Below are positions 1 through 5,215 of a stretch of DNA of 6,401 nt, piece by piece. The stretch is taken from contig CALVFC010000088.1 in NCBI GenBank assembly GCA_944326735.1, positions 1 to 6,401 of the forward strand, in the 5' to 3' direction. Under the pieces are notes generated by a model that worked only from the letters and a program-made list of their open reading frames with translations, was not told where the DNA came from and ran no database searches. Position 1 is the stretch's first letter; each line of letters begins with the position of its first letter. Made by a program: the position numbers and the translations under genes. The DNA is from an uncultured Limosilactobacillus sp. Lineage in GTDB: Bacteria > Bacillota > Bacilli > Lactobacillales > Lactobacillaceae.

Positions 1-837
1 CAAGAATTCATGATCATGCCAGTTGGTGCACCAACTGTTCGTGAAGCTATTCGTTGGGGTTCAGAAACTTTCCACGCATTGAAGAAGGAATTGGAAGATG
101 CTGGTAAGGTAACTTCTGTTGGTGACGAAGGTGGATTTGCTCCAGACTTTGCTAACAACGAAGAACCATTCGAATACTTGATCAAGGCGATCAAGGATGC
201 TGGTTACAAGCCAGGTAAGGACATCGCTATTGCCTTTGACGTGGCTGCTTCTGAACTTTGGAACGACGAAGACAAGAAGTACAAGCTTCGTTGGTCAACT
301 GGTGAAGAATTCACTACTGATGAATTCATCGACTACCTGTCAGGCATCATTGAAAAGTACCCAGTAGTATCTGTTGAAGACCCAATTGACGAAAACAACT
401 GGGACGACTGGGTAACCCTTACCAACAAGCTTGGTAAGAAGGTTCAATTAGTTGGTGACGACTTCTTCGTAACCAACACTGACTACCTGAAGAAGGGTAT
501 CAAGATGGGCGCTGCTAACTCAATCTTGATCAAGCTTAACCAAATCGGTACTTTGACTGAAACTGTTGAAGCTATCGAAATGGCTAAGGAAGCTGGTTAC
601 ACTGCCATCGTTTCACACCGTTCTGGTGAAACTGAAGACACAACCATCGCTGACTTAGTTGTTGCTACTAACGCTGGACAAATCAAGACTGGTTCTATGA
701 GCCGGACTGACCGTCTTGCTAAGTACAACCAATTAATGCGGATTGAAGATCAACTTGGCGACGTTGCTCAATACAAGGGTATTCATTCATTCTACAACTT
801 GAGTGAACAAGCTCGTCAAGACATCGAAAATCGTTAA
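1..837 (+). CDS. eno: Enolase (phosphopyruvate hydratase), 3' part
   Basis: Enolase interconverts 2-phosphoglycerate and phosphoenolpyruvate in glycolysis; it is a cytosolic, Mg-dependent enzyme. The frame is open from base 1, and the first residues, [10 protein letters not shown], are a well-known internal enolase segment, so roughly 160 N-terminal residues lie outside the window and the ATG at 10 is not the true start. 278 codons are present. In window numbering I see the catalytic Glu2 (QEFM), Glu43 in GDEGGFAP, metal ligands Asp80 (FDVAAS), Glu126 (EDPID) and Asp153 (VGDD), the catalytic Lys178 inside the signature LIKLNQIGT, and the Ser205-His206-Arg207 substrate loop (SHRSGETED). All key residues are intact. 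Codon use is strongly biased (GGT, GAA, AAC, AAG), as expected for a highly expressed glycolytic gene and unlike the transporters downstream. It ends with TAA just before an intrinsic terminator. In lactobacilli eno commonly closes a gap-pgk-tpi-eno cluster, which is not visible here. Confidence 0.98.
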   Translation, partial: QEFMIMPVGAPTVREAIRWGSETFHALKKELEDAGKVTSVGDEGGFAPDFANNEEPFEYLIKAIKDAGYKPGKDIAIAFDVAASELWNDEDKKYKLRWSTGEEFTTDEFIDYLSGIIEKYPVVSVEDPIDENNWDDWVTLTNKLGKKVQLVGDDFFVTNTDYLKKGIKMGAANSILIKLNQIGTLTETVEAIEMAKEAGYTAIVSHRSGETEDTTIADLVVATNAGQIKTGSMSRTDRLAKYNQLMRIEDQLGDVAQYKGIHSFYNLSEQARQDIENR

Positions 838-859
838 TCTACTTGATTAACTAATAAAG

Positions 860-889
860 AAAGGCTAGGAGTTCTTCCTAGCCTTTTTT
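860..889 (+). terminator. Intrinsic terminator of eno
   Basis: A perfect hairpin pairs AAAGGCTAGGA (860-870) with TCCTAGCCTTT (876-886) around the five-base loop GTTCT. It is followed by a T run that overlaps the descending arm and ends at 889. It begins 22 bp after the eno stop and should end the glycolytic transcript, so the permease downstream needs its own promoter. Confidence 0.95.
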
Positions 890-962
890 GTATAGGCTGC
901 AGGCTTACAATGCTTAAAATAATAAAGTTTAAACTGATTAAACAAACGAAAATTAAGCGTAT

Positions 963-979
963 TCATTAAAAACTAATGA
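963..979 (+). promoter_or_regulatory. Candidate operator dyad upstream of the permease promoter
   Basis: TCATTA (963-968) and TAATGA (974-979) form a perfect 6-bp inverted repeat with a 5-bp AT-rich spacer, about 10 bp upstream of the proposed -35 element. The surrounding segment (890-1000) has no gene. It also holds the palindrome AGTTTAAACT (926-935) and a distant GCTTAA/TTAAGC pair (912-917 and 953-958). In DNA this AT-rich, short dyads arise by chance, so a binding site is only inferred. Confidence 0.25.
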
Positions 980-987
980 GAATCGTC

Positions 988-1016
988 TTTATTTTTAAGA
1001 TATTTTATAATATAAT
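988..1016 (+). promoter_or_regulatory. Probable sigma-A promoter of the permease
   Basis: A perfect TATAAT is at 1011-1016, overlapping a second TATAAT at 1006-1011. The best -35 at 17 bp spacing is TTTATT (988-993), only a half match to TTGACA. Transcription would start near 1023, giving a leader of about 30 bases. The promoter lies in an AT-rich gap between the eno terminator and the permease, where one is needed. Confidence 0.55.
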
Positions 1017-1035
1017 GCCTTTCAGAAATTGAATT

Positions 1036-1042
1036 GGAAGGG
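1036..1042 (+). promoter_or_regulatory. Ribosome binding site deciding the permease start
   Basis: The purine run GGAAGGG is only two bases from the TTG at 1045 but 11 bases from the GTG at 1054. Aligned on the consensus AAGGAGG (1038-1044), the spacing to GTG is about 9 bases and to TTG zero. This favours GTG as the start. Confidence 0.55.
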
Positions 1043-1053
1043 AATTGAACAAC

Positions 1054-2442
1054 GTGAAGAATTCAGCACCAAAACTTAGACGTTCAATGACAGCCGGCCA
1101 AATGGAAATGATTTCGCTTGGTGGTGCCATTGGGGTTGGCTTATTCATGGGATCCACTTCCACTATTAAGTGGACAGGACCTTCTGTACTGCTGGCCTAT
1201 GCTTTTGTTGGTTTGATTTTGTATATTGTCATGCGGGCGCTGGGGGAGATGATTTATGTTAACCCCGGTACTGGTTCATTTGCTGACTATGCTACCGAAT
1301 ATGTCCACCCCTTAGCGGGATACCTGGCCAAGTGGGCGAACGTGTTCGAATATATTGTTGTCGGGATGTCAGAAGTGGTTGCGGCCACTGAATACCTGAA
1401 ATTTTGGTGGCCACACATGCATACCTGGATTGCCGGGATCGTGATTATTGTCTTCCTGGTCCTTGCTAACCTTGCCAGTGCCAAGGCCTATGGATCACTG
1501 GAGTTCTGGTTTGCAATGATCAAGGTGGTTACCATTATCTTCATGATCTTCCTGGGCTTCATGGTGATCCTCTTTGGCTTTGGGAACGGTGGTCATCCGA
1601 CCGGATTTAGTAACTTGTGGGCCCACGGTGTATTCTTTACTGGTGGCGTTACAGGCTTCTTCTTCTCCATGTCAATCATTGTGGGTTCCTATGAAGGAAT
1701 TGACATTCTGGGAATCTCAGCAGGGGAAGTTGCTAATCCACAAGAGGCAATCATTAAGTCCGTTAAGTCAGTCTTGTTCCGGATCTTAATCTTCTACGTG
1801 GGTGCCATCTTCGTTATTGTTACGATTTACCCTTGGAACAAGTTAAGTTCAGTGGGTTCACCATTTGTTTCCACCTTTGCTAAGGTGGGGATTACCGCGG
1901 CCGCATCGATTATTAACTTCGTTGTTTTGACGGCGGCATTGTCCGGTGCCAATTCCGGAATTTACAGTTCTAGTCGGATGCTCTTCAAATTATCACATGA
2001 AGGGGACGCCCCAAAGATCTTTGGTCGCCTGTCCAAGCGGATTGTTCCTGATGCGGCGATCTTGGGTATCTCTGGTGGAATCCTGATCGGTTTTATCATT
2101 GATATGATTTCTTCCGTATACAGTCATTCGACTTCTAACATGTTTGTGGTTGTCTTCTCATCCTCCGTATTACCAGGGATGATTCCATGGTTTGTTATTC
2201 TGCTGGCGGAACTGCGCTTTAGAAAGAATAATCCAGATTTGATGGCCAACCACCCATTCAAGTTGCCCCTTTACCCATTCTCTAATTACTTTGCCTTCAT
2301 TATGTTGATCGTGATTGTTATCTTTATGTTCATCAATCCTGATACCCGGGTATCTGTAATTGTGGGGGCAGCGGTACTAATCATTGCAACGCTTGTGTAC
2401 ATGGTTCGTTACCGTCACGATTTGAAGAAAGAATATAATTAA
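1054..2442 (+). CDS. APC superfamily amino acid permease (AAT family)
   Basis: A secondary transporter of the cytoplasmic membrane that most likely imports an amino acid with protons. From the GTG start it has 462 residues, the usual size for the AAT family, with about 12 hydrophobic segments and a short charged N-terminus (KLRRSM). The family's TM1 motif GGAIGVGLFMGS is at residues 23-34. Further marks are RALGEM after TM2, the loop SAGEVANPQ after TM6, the segment LLFR/FYVGAIFVIVTIYPW-like around TM7, and ANSGIYSSSRMLFKLSHEGDAP between TM8 and TM9. This last block resembles CycA-type (D-serine/D-alanine/glycine) permeases and their relatives, but sequence alone does not fix the substrate. 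The longest frame begins at TTG 1045, adding three residues; GTG 1054 is better spaced from the ribosome binding site. It has its own promoter and terminator, so it is probably monocistronic. Confidence 0.9.
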   Translation: MKNSAPKLRRSMTAGQMEMISLGGAIGVGLFMGSTSTIKWTGPSVLLAYAFVGLILYIVMRALGEMIYVNPGTGSFADYATEYVHPLAGYLAKWANVFEYIVVGMSEVVAATEYLKFWWPHMHTWIAGIVIIVFLVLANLASAKAYGSLEFWFAMIKVVTIIFMIFLGFMVILFGFGNGGHPTGFSNLWAHGVFFTGGVTGFFFSMSIIVGSYEGIDILGISAGEVANPQEAIIKSVKSVLFRILIFYVGAIFVIVTIYPWNKLSSVGSPFVSTFAKVGITAAASIINFVVLTAALSGANSGIYSSSRMLFKLSHEGDAPKIFGRLSKRIVPDAAILGISGGILIGFIIDMISSVYSHSTSNMFVVVFSSSVLPGMIPWFVILLAELRFRKNNPDLMANHPFKLPLYPFSNYFAFIMLIVIVIFMFINPDTRVSVIVGAAVLIIATLVYMVRYRHDLKKEYN

Positions 2443-2451
2443 TAGTTAGTT

Positions 2452-2495
2452 AGGCGTGTCTGAAACCAGCTTTGGTCTCAGACACGCCTTTCTTT
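2452..2495 (+). terminator. Intrinsic terminator of the permease gene
   Basis: A 12-bp perfect stem pairs AGGCGTGTCTGA (2452-2463) with TCAGACACGCCT (2478-2489). After one mismatch it continues with a 4-bp inner stem (2465-2468 with 2473-2476) around a GCTT loop. The T-rich tail TTCTTTT runs to about 2496. It begins 9 bp after the permease stop codon. Confidence 0.95.
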
Positions 2496-2506
2496 TGTGG
2501 TACAAT
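2479..2506 (+). promoter_or_regulatory. Probable promoter of the ClC gene, overlapping the terminator
   Basis: TACAAT (2501-2506) is a 5/6 match to the -10 consensus and is preceded by TGG, making an extended -10 (TGN). CAGACA (2479-2484), at 16 bp spacing, is a 4/6 match to TTGACA and lies in the descending arm of the permease terminator. Transcription would start near 2513, leaving a leader of about 36 bases. Confidence 0.5.
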
Positions 2507-2526
2507 AAGCTGTACTTGTTTGTAAA

Positions 2527-2534
2527 GAGAGGAG
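2527..2534 (+). promoter_or_regulatory. Ribosome binding site of the ClC gene
   Basis: GAGAGGAG is a good Shine-Dalgarno core, but it ends 14 bases before the ATG at 2549, longer than usual. The only in-frame codon at ideal distance is ATT at 2543 (8 bases). ATG remains the more likely start, with ATT a rare alternative. Confidence 0.6.
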
Positions 2535-2548
2535 TTATCACAATTAAA

Positions 2549-4090
2549 ATGGGAAAAGATGTCCTTATTAAACGTAATCGCCGTCGTACAGAATTATTCC
2601 GCGCCATTTTAATTGGATTATTGACTGGGCTGGTTGTTTCCACTTTCCGGTTGATTATTCAGCACCTATTACAAGTGGTAACTATCTCTTTTCATTACTT
2701 TCATTCACACCCAATGGGCCTCATTTGGTGGGCACTTGGAACAATTGTGGTGGCATTATTATTAGGTGCCCTAGCCCAACGCTACCCCAATATCAAGGGC
2801 TCGGGGATTCCCCAAGTGGAAGGCCAACTAAAGTCAGAATTTGAAGAAAAATGGTGGCCTGTCTTGTGGCGGAAGTACCTTGGCGGAATTATTGCTATTG
2901 GGTCGGGACTCTTTCTCGGTCGAGAAGGTCCATCGATTCAATTGGGTGCGACTGTCGGTCAAGGGGTTAGTGAAGTGACTAAGGCAGATGCCTTAAACCG
3001 CCGCATTGGGATTGCTTCCGGGGCGGCGGCTGGATTGGCAGCTGCCTTTAACGCGCCCATTGCCAGTACGATTTTTATTCTGGAAGAGGTTTATCATAAT
3101 TTTTCGCCGTTGATTTGGTTAGCCACTTTTATCAGTTCCCTTTGCTCTAACCTGGTGTCAATGGAGTTCTTTGGACTACGACCAGTTCTCTATGTCCCTT
3201 ATACTCATGATTTGCCAACGTATTTGTACTGGCACTTGATCGTGATGGGCTTAGTACTGGGTTTGTTGGGGCGCATTTACCAAATTGTAATTTTGCATTT
3301 GGACCAATGGACGGGAAAGCTGAAATGGCTAAATCCAGTGGCCTATCCAGTAGTCCCAATGTTACTAGTGATGCCCATTGCCTGGTATTTCCCCATTACT
3401 TTGGGTGGTGGGAATAGTTTAATTACTAAACTGCAGTTTTTGCCGTTCTCTTTGAGTCTGTTTGTGCTGTTATTTGTTCTCCGGTTCGTGTTCTCGATGA
3501 TGTCCTATGGAACCCAATTACCAGGAGGTATCTTTTTACCGATTCTGACTCTGGGGGCCGTTTTAGGGGCTGTTTACTGTGCCGCAATGGTCCGCCTTGG
3601 GATCCTGCCGGCACGCTACCTGCCTAACTTTATTATCTATGCGATGGCCGGCTATTTTGCATGCATCAGTAAGGCCCCATTTACGGCTATTCTATTGATC
3701 ACTGAAATGGTCGGTTCGCTAGACCACCTGATGCCATTGGCGCTAGTTGCGACGACCGCGTACCTAGTTGTGGATGCTTTGCATGGTCGACCGGTTTACA
3801 GTGCAATGTTTGATAATTTTATTGGTAAAAAGCACCAACGTTTAGGACATCAAGATACACTGACGGTGACCATTTATGCTGGTTCAGCGTTAGATGGTAT
3901 CAAGGTAGCCGACTTTAAGTGGCCTGCTAACAGCATTGTGACGCTGGTTTATCGTGGTGAACAACAGATCGTCCCCAACGGTCAAACACTTTTGCAGGCC
4001 GGGGATACACTAGTGATTTCTGCCCATTGTGATGCCCAACGGAAGTTGCAGCAGTACCTAACCCGCGCTGCCCACGACGGGAAAGCCTAG
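2549..4090 (+). CDS. clcA: ClC-family chloride/proton antiporter with C-terminal TrkA-C domain
   Basis: An integral membrane protein that exchanges chloride for protons, known in bacteria for roles in acid resistance and ion balance. The 513 residues comprise a ClC membrane core (about 25-425) and a C-terminal TrkA-C/RCK_C domain (about 435-503). Visible ClC motifs are GSGIP (84-88, the chloride-binding serine), GREGP (124-128, with gating Glu126), FNAPIASTIFILEE (ending Glu179-Glu180, equivalent to the internal proton-transfer glutamate), GGIFLP (326-331) and RPVYSA with Tyr417, the inner-gate tyrosine. Both glutamates being present favours an antiporter over a passive channel, and GSGIP argues against a fluoride-type ClC. 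The frame is open upstream to a GTG at 2456, but that stretch lies in the permease terminator and ahead of the promoter, so I start at ATG 2549. No terminator follows, so some read-through into secG is possible. The symbol is given by family (also called eriC). Confidence 0.92.
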   Translation: MGKDVLIKRNRRRTELFRAILIGLLTGLVVSTFRLIIQHLLQVVTISFHYFHSHPMGLIWWALGTIVVALLLGALAQRYPNIKGSGIPQVEGQLKSEFEEKWWPVLWRKYLGGIIAIGSGLFLGREGPSIQLGATVGQGVSEVTKADALNRRIGIASGAAAGLAAAFNAPIASTIFILEEVYHNFSPLIWLATFISSLCSNLVSMEFFGLRPVLYVPYTHDLPTYLYWHLIVMGLVLGLLGRIYQIVILHLDQWTGKLKWLNPVAYPVVPMLLVMPIAWYFPITLGGGNSLITKLQFLPFSLSLFVLLFVLRFVFSMMSYGTQLPGGIFLPILTLGAVLGAVYCAAMVRLGILPARYLPNFIIYAMAGYFACISKAPFTAILLITEMVGSLDHLMPLALVATTAYLVVDALHGRPVYSAMFDNFIGKKHQRLGHQDTLTVTIYAGSALDGIKVADFKWPANSIVTLVYRGEQQIVPNGQTLLQAGDTLVISAHCDAQRKLQQYLTRAAHDGKA

Positions 4091-4101
4091 CATTATCGCG
4101 G

Positions 4102-4130
4102 ATCTTATGTTATTCTAGTTAAGATATAGT
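4102..4130 (+). promoter_or_regulatory. Weak candidate promoter region before secG
   Basis: The 65-bp gap between the ClC stop and secG has no terminator. TATAGT (4125-4130) matches the -10 consensus at 5/6, but no convincing -35 lies 16-18 bp upstream. ATCTTA (4102-4107) and TAAGAT (4120-4125) form a 6-bp inverted repeat next to it. secG may be expressed from here, by read-through from the ClC gene, or both. Confidence 0.3.
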
Positions 4131-4141
4131 CGGCATTTAAT

Positions 4142-4147
4142 AGGAGG
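4142..4147 (+). promoter_or_regulatory. Ribosome binding site of secG, fixing a TTG start
   Basis: A perfect AGGAGG ends 8 bases before TTG 4156. The first in-frame ATG (4171) would be 23 bases away, too far to be served by this site. Confidence 0.9.
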
Positions 4148-4155
4148 ATAAGTCC

Positions 4156-4395
4156 TTGTATAATACATTAATGACTTTGTTTTTAATTGATTGCGTGGTT
4201 TTAATTGCATGTGTAATGATGCAACCCGCTAAAAATGATAATGATGCAATGTCTGCCTTAACTGGTGGTGCCGGCGATCTCTTTTCCCGGCGGAAAGCGC
4301 GTGGATTTGAGGCCGTGATGCAAGTTGTTACAACAATTTGTGGTGTAATTTTCTTCGGCTTGGCATTAGCATTAGTTTACGTTTCATCACATTAG
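4156..4395 (+). CDS. secG: Protein translocase subunit SecG
   Basis: SecG is the small accessory subunit of the SecYEG channel that exports unfolded proteins with SecA. The product has 79 residues, normal for Firmicutes SecG. It has the expected topology of two membrane segments (about 4-22 and 54-77) joined by a cytosolic loop. The loop carries the family pattern: MQPAKN after the first segment, then ALTGGAGDLFSRRKARGFEAVM, with the conserved glycines, LF, and RGFEA. The start is TTG, chosen because of the perfect AGGAGG 8 bases upstream and because the extra residues MYNTL belong to the usual SecG N-terminus. Gene order secG-esterase-rnr is conserved in Firmicutes, which supports the call. 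Confidence 0.95.
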   Translation: MYNTLMTLFLIDCVVLIACVMMQPAKNDNDAMSALTGGAGDLFSRRKARGFEAVMQVVTTICGVIFFGLALALVYVSSH

Positions 4396-4403
4396 CTGAA
4401 TTT

Positions 4404-4441
4404 GCCTCCTGCAGCACAATTACTCAGGGGGCCTTTTTATT
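4404..4441 (+). terminator. Terminator-like hairpin between secG and est
   Basis: GCCTCCTG (4404-4411) pairs with CAGGGGGC (4425-4432) in an 8-bp GC-rich stem with one G-U pair and a 13-base loop, followed by CTTTTTATT. It has the form of an intrinsic terminator but is weaker than the two upstream, because of the large loop and wobble pair. As the next gene starts only 19 bp beyond it with no clear promoter, it may be a partial terminator that lowers est-rnr relative to secG. Confidence 0.65.
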
Positions 4442-4459
4442 ATCTGAGGAGGAACACGG

Positions 4460-5212
4460 ATGGAAGTTGTTTCAGGTCAACCATTTATTTTTACTGGTGG
4501 TCCCCAAGCGGTCATCCTTCTTCATTCATACACCAGTTCGAGTGCTGATGTTCGCTTGCTTGGTCGGGATCTTCAACGTGCCGGTTATACGGTTTATGCG
4601 CCAGTATTTGCTGGTCATGGTAAGGATCCACTGACGGTATTGCAGGATGGTAATCCGGACAAGTGGTGGGTCGATACGCAAACGGCAATTCAACGCATGA
4701 AGGACCAAGGAATGACCCAAATTGCCATCTTTGGCCTTTCACTGGGCGGTCTGCTAGCAACTAAAGCACTGGAAAATGACCATTCGTTAGCTGGCGGGGG
4801 CGTTTTCGCATCACCAGTGACTACCTGGGGACAATCGAACGTTCCCCAGTTTTTCCCTCAGTTAGCAGCGGATTATTATCGTCGGGCAGGTTTATCTCCA
4901 GATGATATTCAAGCTAAGTTATCAGTGATCAAGACTAAGTTACCTGCTCAGTTAGGTGCTATTCAAGCGATGACGAGGGATATTGATCAACATTTAAATG
5001 CTATTCACGGCTCGTTTTTTATTGCCCAGGGTGGCCGTGACCAGATGATCGATCCTCATTCGGGAGCACAACTTCAACAACGATTGACTGCTAATGGCGT
5101 GAACGTCGATTACCATTTTTACCCAGCGGCCGACCATGTTCTGACGGTTAATAACGCCCGTCGTCAACTTAGTACTGATGTTTTACAATATTTGAAACAA
5201 ATTTTGAGGTAA
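4460..5212 (+). CDS. est: Carboxylesterase, alpha/beta hydrolase (Est30/YvaK type)
   Basis: A cytosolic serine esterase that hydrolyses short-chain carboxylic esters; its natural substrate is not known. The 250 residues match the usual length of the family (Geobacillus Est30 and B. subtilis YvaK, just under 250). The alpha/beta hydrolase fold shows in LLHSYTSS (about 20-27, oxyanion region), GHGKDP (52-57), the nucleophile elbow GLSLGG with Ser94, QGGRDQMIDP with Asp194, and ADHVLT with His226. These make a complete Ser-Asp-His triad with spacing very close to that of Est30. No signal peptide is seen. The ATG follows AGGAGG (4447-4452) by 7 bases. It lies between secG and rnr as in other Firmicutes, and its last codons carry the rnr ribosome binding site, so the two are probably cotranscribed and translationally coupled. 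Why an esterase is kept in this cluster is unclear. Confidence 0.93.
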   Translation: MEVVSGQPFIFTGGPQAVILLHSYTSSSADVRLLGRDLQRAGYTVYAPVFAGHGKDPLTVLQDGNPDKWWVDTQTAIQRMKDQGMTQIAIFGLSLGGLLATKALENDHSLAGGGVFASPVTTWGQSNVPQFFPQLAADYYRRAGLSPDDIQAKLSVIKTKLPAQLGAIQAMTRDIDQHLNAIHGSFFIAQGGRDQMIDPHSGAQLQQRLTANGVNVDYHFYPAADHVLTVNNARRQLSTDVLQYLKQILR

Positions 5213-5215
5213 GAA

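Noticed and set aside
926..935. Palindrome AGTTTAAACT in the eno-permease gap.
   Set aside because: A short AT-rich palindrome likely by chance; it is not followed by a T run, does not sit at the promoter, and is not repeated elsewhere in the window.
1287..1484. Antisense open frames inside the permease, ClC, est and rnr genes (for example 1287-1484, 3147-3359, 3426-3614, 4512-4760, 5363-5629).
   Set aside because: All are short, lie wholly within strongly supported genes, and lack ribosome binding sites or recognisable domains; they mirror the sense coding pattern.
2446..2643. Antisense open frame across the permease terminator and the ClC start.
   Set aside because: It runs through the terminator stem and promoter region, and has no recognisable protein features.
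4102..4125. Inverted repeat ATCTTA/TAAGAT after the ClC gene as a possible terminator.
   Set aside because: The stem is only 6 bp and AT-rich, with a 12-base loop and no T tail, so it would not terminate transcription.
4156..4171. TATAAT at 4159-4164, inside the secG start, which would give a leaderless transcript beginning at ATG 4171.
   Set aside because: No good -35 exists 17 bp upstream (TTTAAT), and the perfect AGGAGG before TTG 4156 together with the usual SecG N-terminus shows that translation starts upstream of it. The hexamer is a by-product of the codons for Tyr-Asn.
4338..4634. Open + strand frame of 98 codons spanning the secG end and est start.
   Set aside because: It overlaps two well-supported genes in another frame, crosses the hairpin between them, has no ribosome binding site, and its product resembles nothing I recognise.
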